A stretch of DNA of 64,000 bases, taken from positions 1-64,000 of the forward strand of contig JAJNDK010000010.1 in NCBI GenBank assembly GCA_021156365.1. Reading direction: 5' to 3'. Below are positions 34,201-42,129 of this stretch, in pieces. Within the stretch, counting starts at the first letter, position 1. Every line of letters begins with the position of its first letter. The position numbers were made by a program, and so were the translations under genes. The DNA is from Bacteroidota bacterium (GTDB taxonomy: Bacteria > Bacteroidota > Bacteroidia > B-17B0 > Aurantibacillaceae). The notes below the pieces were generated by a model, which saw nothing but the letters and a program-made list of their open reading frames with translations, was not told the origin of the DNA and did not search any database.

Positions 34201-35562
34201 ACAAACGGTTACGGTGCCGGTCTGCAGGTAAACGGTGATTCGGCAGTCATCCGTAATTCGGTTTTCACCAAAAACATCGCTTCGGATTATGGCGGAGCTA
34301 TGCGTTTGGATGGAAATGGTCATACAGACATCATCAATTGTACCTTTGAAGGCAATCACATCAACGGTGGTCCGGATGGCGCAGCTATTTTGATATACGG
34401 GCCAAGCGCAACCATCCAAAATTCCATCTTTGCCAATAACAGCTTTGGTCCGTCGAATACGACCAATGTGGATGGTGCGGATGTATTTAATTACATGGGT
34501 ACTCCCGTTACCTATGAAAATTCCATTATGCAAAGTACAACCACCTGTACTACTTGTCCTGCACCCAACACCGATCCTTTGTTTGTAAATGCGGTAAACC
34601 CGGTTGGAATCGACAGTATCTGGGGAACCAGTGATGACGGTTTACGTTTTTGTGTTTCTTCAGCGGCAATAGATGCAGGAGACAATAACTTTATTGCAGG
34701 AACGCTTACTGATATAACAGGCGCTGCAAGGATCCAGAATACAACTGTAGATATGGGTGCTTATGAAGGCGGTGTGACAGGATTGCAGGTGACAGTGAGT
34801 ACACAGCCTGCCGTAGCATCTGCCTGCCCCGGAAGTGCAACCAGTTTTACAACAATCGCAGCGAATGCAGCAGCATACCAATGGCAGTTAAGTACTGATA
34901 ATGGCGCTACCTGGACAGACATTGCAGGAGGCATTTACAGCAATGAAACGACGGCTACCCTTAGCGTAAACGGCCCGTCGGCAACCGAGAACGGAAATCA
35001 ATACCGTTGTGTAGTTACGGGCGGACCTTGCGGAGGCGTGGATACTACTAATGCAGTAGTGTTAACTATAAACGCAATGCCGATAGTGACAGTAACACAG
35101 AATGAAATTGTATTGACATCGGATGCAACACCGGCTTCATACCAGTGGCTGGATTGTGACAATAGCAGTACAGCGATCAGTGGTGAGATCAGCCAGGTAT
35201 TCACGGCGACTGTAAATGGGAACTATGCAGTGATGGTTACGCAAAATGGTTGTGTGGATACATCTGCCTGTGTGGCGGTAACCGCGGTTGGCCTTGCACA
35301 AAGAAGCGCGGTAAATGAATTTAATGTGTACCCGAACCCGGCAGTGTCGGAGATCAATATCCTGATCGATGCAAAAGCAAGTGAGACAGTAGTATTGCTG
35401 ATCACCGATGCGCAAGGTAAAGAAGTGCTGAATACGACACTTACGCTTGTTACCGGAAGAAACACATCAAACTATAAAGCCGATACCTATGCACGAGGGA
35501 TCTATTTTGTGGAAGTGATAGGAAAAGATAACGTACTCGTAAAAAAGATCGTACTGAATTAA
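31213..35562 (+). CDS. Giant secreted double beta-helix protein with T9SS type A sorting domain
   Basis: 1449 residues. A signal peptide lies at about 10-33. Two copies of a module follow, each made of YVN/D..ATG.N.GSSWA.AYTDLQ.AL, a right-handed beta-helix with Pmp-like repeats (GGGMYM, NCTF..N.A), DGLRFCG/V and DITG...DMGAYEGG. The copies lie at about 35-610 and 712-1180. Each is followed by an Ig-like domain (about 620-705 and 1190-1285; YQWQ/YVWQ, GSQYRCYI/GNQYRCVV). Residues 1367-1449 (FNVYPNPAVSEINI ... YARGIYFVEV ... VKKIVLN) are the type A T9SS sorting domain. The NCTF/SNTA repeats resemble passenger or adhesin stems. Partner paralogue: the truncated gene at 62325. Function probably adhesion or polysaccharide binding, by family only. 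Confidence 0.88.
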   Translation: MKNRALYREMLWKRILLGTVTFFCSILFANATTIYVNKNATGANNGSNWADAYTDLQSALTASVAGDEIWVAEGTYYPTSGTDRTLSFELKDQVKIYGGFGGNETLLTQRNWLTNVTILNGDLGTSADTSDNSYHVVLSSSVSAATELNGFTITNGCADGSSGLDNSGGGMINMSYSSPTLSHLVFINNCASNVAGGMFNSYSSPVIDDIRFTSNRAVSGGGGMYMLMATSAISNCTFTQNSASEGGGAFNFGNGCTYIDCTFDLNSATHAAGMMNLFTSAQITNCTFTSNSARYNGGGIQNQSGGASVITGCTFSTNTANRGAGIDNSGSSPSISNTLFDSNVSVDNGGGMHCMGSGPALTDCIFRSNRSGYSGGGVYVSSGSSVLTRVKFIGNSAPNYGGGGMYSYSGSVRLSEVVFDSNTAYISGGLYTVDANDTLTNCIFSKNETTLYGTAIYAGGSAGSILVANCDVVGNRSSFASGVGSAFFADGGIAVTINNSVFYDNLYGNPAVTSSDLDYSGTTVINNSFIASNFQCNNCPWYGGNPFFINQADGDGADNIWATPDDGLRFCGGSPLLDGGNNSLRGASTVDITGTMHQGNVDIGAYEGGSPFPGAAIVAQASDAAICAGNNASFSITANGATSYVWQVRNNSNSSWTTVSGGIYSGETTNTLDLTSVGAGYNGSQYRCYITADCGPADTSQVVTLSVGSNILYVDATATGSNDGSSWANAFTDLQPALLLAGSCTDSIKVATGTYYPTAGTDRTISFNLVEGVKLVGGYPAGGGTRDWELNTTVLNGDIGVQGDDSDNSLNVVYSFMQTDATGIDGFIITKGFADINVASFPHFVGGGMSIYVSSPALNNLSFVANTSNQSGGALSLYYSRSSLSNLSFYNNSCTYFGGALTLYGYSVHADGLVFENNHSDGYGGAISVRAMDTLFLSNTTLRSNNGTTGHGIYSEGSTFIGLKLLFEANSGNSTAMLYNSGPKLDLADVVFNANTTNGYGAGLQVNGDSAVIRNSVFTKNIASDYGGAMRLDGNGHTDIINCTFEGNHINGGPDGAAILIYGPSATIQNSIFANNSFGPSNTTNVDGADVFNYMGTPVTYENSIMQSTTTCTTCPAPNTDPLFVNAVNPVGIDSIWGTSDDGLRFCVSSAAIDAGDNNFIAGTLTDITGAARIQNTTVDMGAYEGGVTGLQVTVSTQPAVASACPGSATSFTTIAANAAAYQWQLSTDNGATWTDIAGGIYSNETTATLSVNGPSATENGNQYRCVVTGGPCGGVDTTNAVVLTINAMPIVTVTQNEIVLTSDATPASYQWLDCDNSSTAISGEISQVFTATVNGNYAVMVTQNGCVDTSACVAVTAVGLAQRSAVNEFNVYPNPAVSEINILIDAKASETVVLLITDAQGKEVLNTTLTLVTGRNTSNYKADTYARGIYFVEVIGKDNVLVKKIVLN

Positions 35563-35585
35563 ACTTCAGACCTAATTAAAACCGG

Positions 35586-35614
35586 AAGCCTCTCAGCAAT
35601 GAGAGGCTTTTTTT
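35586..35614 (+). terminator. Rho-independent terminator
   Basis: A perfect 10-bp stem AAGCCTCTCA/TGAGAGGCTT with a GCAA loop and a seven-T run. It ends the beta-helix gene and could also act on the convergent gene. Confidence 0.9.
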
Positions 35615-35671
35615 ATGCTCTGGCGGGATGGATTTTCCGGGATTGAATGTTCAACTTTTATTAAATACGGA

Positions 35672-36277
35672 TCAAAGCGAAGTAATTGTTTTTTTTGGTT
35701 TCAGTATTTCATAAAGGGTGTAGAGAATAATGAATGGCAGAAGCACCAGTGAAAGAACAGAATAGATAGTTCCGAACACAAGAAATAGCGAAAACAAACA
35801 AAAATCAATAAAGGTGGGACGGGTGTTTTTCGGATGGTCGTTCAGCCCGAGTACTGTTTGTAGCTCCCCGATTTTCATACCGAGTGCTTTTTCGGTAGAA
35901 AACAACTCATGATACAGATTTTTTGTTCTTCTTCCTCTTGAAAATGCTTTTAAAACATCCCAAAAATTAAATAGCACACCTAACATGACTCCACTGCTGT
36001 CTATCAGGAATGCGGCCCAGTAACTTTTGCATCCGGAAGCAATTTCCCACGCGCTTATTTCGCTTTCACCTGCTACGTTTGTTTCATAGCCGGTGAGCAA
36101 ATGATGAATGTCATGTTTAATAACAGCTCTGCGCCTCGCATTGAAGTTCGGGAAATAAAAACATATAGCAGAGGTCAATTCGATCTTTACACTGGAAGCG
36201 TTTTGCCCGCCGTCGGCATCTAAATTATTGTCCGCATAAAATTTTGCCAATAGCTCTCCTGGAGTCTGATTTTCCAT
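35672..36277 (-). CDS. Coq4-motif membrane protein
   Basis: 201 residues. Residues 54-70 (KHDIHHLLTGYETNVAGE) carry the exact HDxxHx11E metal motif of Coq4, in a similar setting (R.AVIKHDIHH...E.S.AWEIASG). The C-terminal half has membrane segments (about 157-190, FCLFSLFLVFGTIYSVLSLVLLPF) ending in Lys-rich residues. In eukaryotes and proteobacteria Coq4 acts in ubiquinone synthesis, but Bacteroidota make menaquinone, so the motif may serve another lipid-like substrate. It lies between two T9SS protein genes, leftward, 20 bp from the next gene, possibly co-transcribed with it. Confidence 0.6.
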   Translation of the reverse strand: MENQTPGELLAKFYADNNLDADGGQNASSVKIELTSAICFYFPNFNARRRAVIKHDIHHLLTGYETNVAGESEISAWEIASGCKSYWAAFLIDSSGVMLGVLFNFWDVLKAFSRGRRTKNLYHELFSTEKALGMKIGELQTVLGLNDHPKNTRPTFIDFCLFSLFLVFGTIYSVLSLVLLPFIILYTLYEILKPKKTITSL

Positions 36278-36297
36278 TCTGCGAATGTATCGGTCTT

Positions 36298-38877
36298 TTA
36301 TCTGCTGACAATAACGCGCATTGTTTCCACTGTGCCATTCAGCTCCAGGCGAATAAAATAAACACCGGCCGGCCAGCTTCCTGCATCGACCTGTTTTTTC
36401 TGAATTCCTTGTTGCACAGTTGTCTCAGAGCTGATCTGTTTTCCTACCACATCATATACTGATAAACGCACTTCCGATTTTTTCAATACCTCATACTCGA
36501 TGTGGAAATTATCCTTCGCAGGATTTGGGAATACTTTTATATGACTTGCCGAAACTTGTTCATTGTTTTTTATCCCGATCAGGTTCTCCACAAAAATGGA
36601 TACGGAATCGGCAATGTAATTATTATCAGGTATGGAATCGGTGCCCGGTGTTACTGAAACTTCCCTCAACGAATCCATAGGCATGTTCGGGATGTCTACA
36701 TAGATCCTGTAATCGCCGACAGGTACATTTACAAATTCAAAACGTCCGACAGAAGTGCTCGATGTATCCGACATGGTACGAGCCTGTATGCCGCCTCCGG
36801 GATTCTTGCCTAATTTCACATCGATCCCTTTCAAAGGACCACCGGGAACAAAGAAAGGATTGTTTTGCGGGTTCATCAATCGCTGACCGAAGCCATCACC
36901 TTCCGTAAGATAACCGGAAATAGTGGCTGTTCCGTTCTGTAAAGGTAGTTCCAGCACCTGTATGTTTACTGTACTTGCAGCTGCACAGGTATGTAAAAAC
37001 GGAGATGCAGAATCCCATCTGAAAAAGCCTCCGTTGTACGTAGAGATCGTATTGGCGAGCGCTGCAACTGTAATATCCGGATCTGCCTTCAACAGGTATT
37101 GACCGTATAAGCCGTTTGAATGAATAAAGCTTCCGTTCGCAGCTATAGGAAGTGTTGCCACGGTGTCTGTTCCCGCATAAGTAGGCTGGTATTTTAACAG
37201 ATATACATTCCCGTTTGTAACCGGACCTCCGCTATAAGAAACTGTTCCTGAGATCGCAGTGATCGGTGCAGACATGCCCACAGAGTGCATATCAAAATAG
37301 GTACAGCCGTTTACATCGGTAACCAACAGGCTATAGCTACCGCCGTTAACCGGATTGAAAGTAAATGACGGAACATTGGGTTGTGCGGGGAAACCACCTC
37401 CGCTTGTCCAGCTATACGTATAGGGAGGCGCACCTCCTGTTGGAGTATACGTAAGGGTAGTAGGTTCTCCGGGACAAACGGAATTGGTAGGTACGGCGTT
37501 TAATGAACCGGTTACCTGCGGATGAATATAGAACGTAACCACACTGGAATCATAAATGTTTCCGCCATATGCCCGTAATTTCACATCGATGGTAGCAGGT
37601 GTGCTGTATAGTGGTGAATAGTCGGTGGCTGTACTTACCACCGGTCCGTTGTTCTCGCTCCAGTCAAAAACGGTAGAGTTGGCACTTGTATTGGTGAATG
37701 TAACCGTACCTCCTGCACAGATATTAGTACTTGCGAAGCTATAGCTGGCTACCGGCATAATGAGTCTCCAGATCTGCCCGTAATTCGTATTAGAGCCCGC
37801 ATTGTATACATCGCCATTGAATGTTTCGAGCCGGTAGGAAGCAGGATCCTGGTACAGATCGTTGGACATACCACTGCCGATGTCGGTATTGTTAAATGTA
37901 TTCCCGTCATTGGTGTAAAATACTTTTACAAAATTATAGGAGCCGTTGAAATATTTGCATGTCATAAATAAGCGGCCATTCAGGGTTTTCATGTCTGTGA
38001 TCTGGTTGAGTCCGGAACCATAGCCCAGCGCGGTTAGACTTACAGGAGTCCAGGTAACGCCATTCGTACTTTTGAATAGCCTTCCTCCGCCTGTTGTAGT
38101 GTTCTGCGTACCTGCATACAGTTCGTTATTGTATATCTCCAGAGCAGTAAAAGCGGTATTCTGACTATTTCCCGATCCACCGTAGGCCAGGGTATCCCAT
38201 ACCATACCGTCAGCGCTGTGAATAATAAATCCACCGTTAGCATCACCATTGGTTGCCGCGTACAATTCATTATTGAACACAACCGCATCATAAACTCTAT
38301 TGGTCGGGTAAGCACTGTGATATACTTCTATCCAGGTAGGGTTAGCTGCCGTCGCAGAGGTTTTGAAAACTTCTATTCTTCCGTCGTTGCATACAAACGC
38401 GAATACTGAATCAGGAGCGCCTGTTGCTGAAAAATAAGCGAAATCCACAACCCCGGCATTATAGTCATCTACCAGGTACGTTATGGGCAAATGGCCATGT
38501 TGTTGCAGTGTGGCACCATCAGTTGTATAGACCTGCAGTGTATCGGAATTATAATTATTACCTGTTCCTAAGAACATTTTTGTAGGCGAATACATCGATA
38601 ATTTGGATACTTTATTGAGTCCGAAAGGAAGGGAACTAAGTAAAGATGTCTCGTCCACCCAGGTTCCAAAATCTCCCGATACCGAGCTGAACAGCATTGG
38701 AGAGGTCAGGTCGCTGTTTATACCCGTGGCGTATAAGCGTCCGTTAAAAGACTCAATGTCGCGAAAACTATTGCCATCAATGAGACCATTGTATGCAACT
38801 GAATCCCAGTTGTCCTGCGCAAAGCTGCCAATGGTTGTTATCACAAGAAAAAACAAAAAAGTAATTTTTTTAGTCAT
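36298..38877 (-). CDS. Secreted protein with T9SS type A sorting domain
   Basis: 859 residues. Signal peptide 1-20 (TTIGSFAQ). Residues 25-370 form repeat strands resembling kelch/LVIVD segments (DSVAYNG...YATGIN, NNELYAATN, NNELYAGTQN). Residues about 380-545 form PKD/SprB-like Ig domains (CAGGTVTFTNTS, CPGEPTTLTYTPTGGAPPYTYSW). Carboxypeptidase-regulatory-like segments follow (ISGTVSYSGGPV, ISGYLTEGDGFG ... VPVGDYRIYVDIP). The C-terminal 80 residues (IKVFPNPAKDNFHIEY ... VYFIRLELNG ... MRVIVSR) are the type A T9SS sorting signal. Confidence 0.85.
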   Translation of the reverse strand: MTKKITFLFFLVITTIGSFAQDNWDSVAYNGLIDGNSFRDIESFNGRLYATGINSDLTSPMLFSSVSGDFGTWVDETSLLSSLPFGLNKVSKLSMYSPTKMFLGTGNNYNSDTLQVYTTDGATLQQHGHLPITYLVDDYNAGVVDFAYFSATGAPDSVFAFVCNDGRIEVFKTSATAANPTWIEVYHSAYPTNRVYDAVVFNNELYAATNGDANGGFIIHSADGMVWDTLAYGGSGNSQNTAFTALEIYNNELYAGTQNTTTGGGRLFKSTNGVTWTPVSLTALGYGSGLNQITDMKTLNGRLFMTCKYFNGSYNFVKVFYTNDGNTFNNTDIGSGMSNDLYQDPASYRLETFNGDVYNAGSNTNYGQIWRLIMPVASYSFASTNICAGGTVTFTNTSANSTVFDWSENNGPVVSTATDYSPLYSTPATIDVKLRAYGGNIYDSSVVTFYIHPQVTGSLNAVPTNSVCPGEPTTLTYTPTGGAPPYTYSWTSGGGFPAQPNVPSFTFNPVNGGSYSLLVTDVNGCTYFDMHSVGMSAPITAISGTVSYSGGPVTNGNVYLLKYQPTYAGTDTVATLPIAANGSFIHSNGLYGQYLLKADPDITVAALANTISTYNGGFFRWDSASPFLHTCAAASTVNIQVLELPLQNGTATISGYLTEGDGFGQRLMNPQNNPFFVPGGPLKGIDVKLGKNPGGGIQARTMSDTSSTSVGRFEFVNVPVGDYRIYVDIPNMPMDSLREVSVTPGTDSIPDNNYIADSVSIFVENLIGIKNNEQVSASHIKVFPNPAKDNFHIEYEVLKKSEVRLSVYDVVGKQISSETTVQQGIQKKQVDAGSWPAGVYFIRLELNGTVETMRVIVSR

Positions 38878-38985
38878 GGGGTAAGGATTTAAAGACTCTA
38901 AATTAATGATTTTCAGTTTACGATTTTAGTAAATATTAACTGATTTGTTAAAATAAGAAGGCCGGTCTGCGCGTTGGTTTTTTTG

Positions 38986-38993
38986 TACATTTG
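38986..38993 (+). promoter_or_regulatory. Putative -7 box TACATTTG of dxs, near-leaderless
   Basis: A TAnnTTTG match ending 8 nt before the ATG at 39002. Confidence 0.5.
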
Positions 38994-39001
38994 TATACAA
39001 C

Positions 39002-40969
39002 ATGGAAGTAGTAAAAAACGACAACCCATTCAAGCCCGGCACATTACTGGCCACGATCAGCTCACCTGCCGATCTTAAAAAACTAACGGAAGCAGAGCTC
39101 GAACAGCTTAGCAATGAGCTGAGGCAATACATTGTCGACCTGGTATCTGTTAAGGGCGGGCATTTCGGGGCAAGCCTCGGAGTGGTTGAGCTAACAGTCG
39201 CACTTCACCGTGTTTTTAATACACCCTATGACCAGTTGGTGTGGGATGTCGGTCACCAGGCATATGGCCACAAGATCCTTACCGGTCGCAGAGATCAGTT
39301 CCATACGAATCGTAAATACAAAGGCATCAGTGGTTTTCCTAAACGCAGCGAGAGCCAATACGATACATTCGGTGTAGGGCATTCCTCCACTTCTATCTCA
39401 GCGGCCCTGGGTATGGCAGTTGCCAGCAAATTCCTTGGATTAAAAGACAAACATCATATTGCCGTTATCGGCGATGGCGCCATGACGGCAGGCCTTGCAT
39501 TCGAAGGACTGAACCACGCAGGTGTGGAGAACGCAAACCTCCTGGTGGTACTCAATGATAATTGCATGAGCATCGATCCCAATGTAGGGGCTTTGCGCGA
39601 ATACCTTACGGATATTACCACTTCGCACACCTACAATAACGTAAAGGATGAGGTGTGGAAACTGCTTGGCAAGTTCAGCAATTTCGGAAAAAGTGCACAG
39701 GAGATCGCTTCCAAAGTACAATCGGCAGTAAAAACTTCCCTGCTCAAACAAAGCAATATGTTCGAGTCGATGAAGTTCCGTTATTTCGGACCTATCGACG
39801 GGCATGATGTAGTGCGATTGACAAAAGTGCTGGAAGATCTGAAAGATATTCCCGGACCGAAGATCCTGCATGTGCTTACTACAAAAGGTAAAGGTTATAA
39901 ATTCAGCGAAGAAGGAAATCAAACTACCTGGCATGCACCGGGTGTATTTAATAAGGACACGGGCGAGATCATTAAGGTAACCCCTAAAACGCCTCAGCCA
40001 CCTAAGTTCCAGGATGTATTCGGACACACCATGGTAGAGCTGGCCGAAAAAAACCCAAAAGTGATGGGTGTTACTCCGGCCATGCCTTCCGGTTGTTCGT
40101 TGAACATTATGATGAAAGCCATGCCTGACAGGGCTTTCGATGTGGGTATCGCAGAACAGCATGCAGTTACATTTTCGGCAGGATTAGCTACACAGGGTTT
40201 AATTCCTTTCTGTAATATTTATTCTTCTTTTATGCAGCGTGCCTACGACCAGGTGATCCACGATGTGGCCCTGCAAAACCTGCATGTGGTATTTTGTCTC
40301 GATCGCGGTGGTTTGGTAGGAGCCGATGGGGCTACACATCACGGTGCATACGATATTGCTTATTTCCGTTGCATCCCTCAGCTCGTGGTTTCCTCCCCGA
40401 TGAATGAAGAAGAATTGCGTAACCTGATGTACACAGCACAATTGCCGGAAAATGCTATGCCTTTCAGTATCCGTTATCCGCGCGGCAACGGTGTGATGGT
40501 GGAATGGAAAACACCTTTTCAGAAAATAGAGATCGGTAAAGGAAGAAAATTGAAAGACGGAAATGATCTGGCTATCCTTAGTTTCGGACCTATCGGCAAC
40601 ACTGCAAAAACGGCTATTGAAAAACTGGAAGCGGAAGGAAAATCGGTAGCACTCTATGATCTGCGTTTTGTGAAACCGATCGACGAAGAAATGCTGCACG
40701 AAGTATTCACAAAATTCACGAAAGTCATCACCATCGAAGACGGTTGTATCATTGGCGGTGTCGGTAGCGCTGTGATCGAATTTATGTCAGAGCATGGCTA
40801 CCATGCACAGGTTAAACGACTTGGTATTCCTGATACCTACATCGAACACGGCGAGCCTCATGAATTATGGGCGGAATGTGGTTTCGATGAAGCCGGCATT
40901 ATTGCTGCTGCTAAAGAGCTTCTTGAGAAAAAAGAACGAAAAGAAGTCCGGATAAACAAAGCTATTTAA
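39002..40969 (+). CDS. dxs: 1-deoxy-D-xylulose-5-phosphate synthase
   Basis: 655 residues, full length. It is a ThDP-dependent transketolase-family enzyme: VKGGHFGASLGVVELTVALH and GHQAYGHKILTGR near the N-terminus, ThDP motif AVIGDGAMTAGLAFEGLNHAG...LNDNCMSID, then the pyrimidine domain (VGIAEQHAVTFSAGLA) and C-terminal domain (LYDLRFVKPIDEE, TIEDGCIIGGVGSAV). It condenses pyruvate and glyceraldehyde 3-phosphate, the first step of the MEP isoprenoid pathway, upstream of the substrate for uppS elsewhere in the window. The GT9 gene follows 83 nt later with its own promoter. Confidence 0.96.
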   Translation: MEVVKNDNPFKPGTLLATISSPADLKKLTEAELEQLSNELRQYIVDLVSVKGGHFGASLGVVELTVALHRVFNTPYDQLVWDVGHQAYGHKILTGRRDQFHTNRKYKGISGFPKRSESQYDTFGVGHSSTSISAALGMAVASKFLGLKDKHHIAVIGDGAMTAGLAFEGLNHAGVENANLLVVLNDNCMSIDPNVGALREYLTDITTSHTYNNVKDEVWKLLGKFSNFGKSAQEIASKVQSAVKTSLLKQSNMFESMKFRYFGPIDGHDVVRLTKVLEDLKDIPGPKILHVLTTKGKGYKFSEEGNQTTWHAPGVFNKDTGEIIKVTPKTPQPPKFQDVFGHTMVELAEKNPKVMGVTPAMPSGCSLNIMMKAMPDRAFDVGIAEQHAVTFSAGLATQGLIPFCNIYSSFMQRAYDQVIHDVALQNLHVVFCLDRGGLVGADGATHHGAYDIAYFRCIPQLVVSSPMNEEELRNLMYTAQLPENAMPFSIRYPRGNGVMVEWKTPFQKIEIGKGRKLKDGNDLAILSFGPIGNTAKTAIEKLEAEGKSVALYDLRFVKPIDEEMLHEVFTKFTKVITIEDGCIIGGVGSAVIEFMSEHGYHAQVKRLGIPDTYIEHGEPHELWAECGFDEAGIIAAAKELLEKKERKEVRINKAI

Positions 40970-41034
40970 TTTTCTCTTTGCTATTAGGATCTTGAAGGTT
41001 GCAAAAACCATCAAGGTCTTCTCGCTAATTCTTT

Positions 41035-41042
41035 TACTTTTG
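41035..41042 (+). promoter_or_regulatory. Putative -7 box TACTTTTG of GT9 gene, near-leaderless
   Basis: A TAnnTTTG match ending 10 nt before the TTG start at 41053. Confidence 0.5.
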
Positions 41043-41052
41043 TTTAGCAAAA

Positions 41053-42090
41053 TTGAAAGATCCCTTCTCACATATTGAATTCGGAGCGATAGCAGAGAAC
41101 CGGCAGATCCGTAAGATCCTGGTGATCCGTTTACAGGCAAGCGGCGATGTGGTGATCTCTTTGCCGTACCTGCAGAGTTTGCGGAAGCAGCTCCCCGAGG
41201 TGGAAATAGATCTGCTGGTGCGTGAGGAATGCAAAGGCATCCCGGAGCAGCTTACCATTTTCAATACTGTTCATGTGCTGAAAGGTGGCAGGAATTCGAA
41301 GCTGCAGCTGTTCCATTTTTTTCTGCTGTTCCCGAAATTATTTTTAAAAAAGTACGATGTGCTGCTGGATCTGCAGAACCACCGTCTGTCGCGGATCATG
41401 CGCCGGATGTTGGGAATAAAGGCCTGGTCGGTATTTGACAGGACTTCTTCACTGTACGCAGGAGACCGTTATAAAAACACCATCAACGTTATGAATATAG
41501 CGACCGTTTCTTTTGAACCCCTGAACTCCTTCAGAGATAACGGAGATGGCTGGATCCTGGAAAAATTCGGACTGAAAGAAGGAATAAAGTATATTGTTAT
41601 CAATCCGGCAGGTGTATACGCCAATCGGAACCTCGAAATGGAAAAATACCTGCAGTTTTGCCGTTTGTGGCTCGAAATGGTAGATCCCGGCGCTGTTTTC
41701 CTCCTGATCGGAATTTCTGCTATCGAACAAAAGGCTGCCTGGTTGCAGGAAAAACTGGGGAATTCGGCGATAAACCTTGTAAACAGGACCAGCCAGGCCG
41801 AAGCGGTATTATTGCTCCGCAAAGCCCGGGTGATGATCTCTGAGGATTCGGGACTGCTGCACATGGCCTATGCTGTTGGCACGCCATCTGTAGGCATTCT
41901 GGGCTCTACGCGCAACGACTGGACCAATCCGAACCTTCCACACACCCGTTTTTTTCATTCTTCCGACCTCGCTTGCGGCAACTGCATGCTGCCCGAATGC
42001 CTCTATGCCGGAACGCCTTGTCTGGACCGAATTTCGCCGGAAATGATTTTAAATGCAGCACGGGCGATTAAAGACTTGCGGGAGAGTTAA
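41053..42090 (+). CDS. GT9 glycosyltransferase (heptosyltransferase-like)
   Basis: 345 residues starting at TTG 41053; no in-frame ATG exists before the conserved core. N-terminal KILVIRLQASGDVVISLPYLQSLR is the family signature (G-D-V-[VI]...P....L). The C-terminal half contains the donor-site loop ISEDSGLLHMAYAVGTPSVGILGSTRNDW, the P(T/S)VxxFGxT region of WaaC/RfaF. Cys-rich HSSDLACGNCMLPECLYAGTPC near the end resembles the Cys cluster seen in other GT9 members. It probably adds a sugar to the lipopolysaccharide core or another surface glycan from an NDP-sugar, cytoplasmic side. Not linked to lipid A genes here. Confidence 0.88.
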   Translation: MKDPFSHIEFGAIAENRQIRKILVIRLQASGDVVISLPYLQSLRKQLPEVEIDLLVREECKGIPEQLTIFNTVHVLKGGRNSKLQLFHFFLLFPKLFLKKYDVLLDLQNHRLSRIMRRMLGIKAWSVFDRTSSLYAGDRYKNTINVMNIATVSFEPLNSFRDNGDGWILEKFGLKEGIKYIVINPAGVYANRNLEMEKYLQFCRLWLEMVDPGAVFLLIGISAIEQKAAWLQEKLGNSAINLVNRTSQAEAVLLLRKARVMISEDSGLLHMAYAVGTPSVGILGSTRNDWTNPNLPHTRFFHSSDLACGNCMLPECLYAGTPCLDRISPEMILNAARAIKDLRES

Positions 42091-42097
42091 AAATTTA

Positions 42098-42105
42098 TAA
42101 TTTTG
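42098..42105 (+). promoter_or_regulatory. Putative -7 box TAATTTTG of the adhesin/PorP operon
   Basis: A TAnnTTTG match 24 nt before the ATG at 42130. It is the only credible promoter found ahead of the five-gene operon. Confidence 0.45.
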
Positions 42106-42129
42106 TATACTTTAATTGAAGAATTTTGT

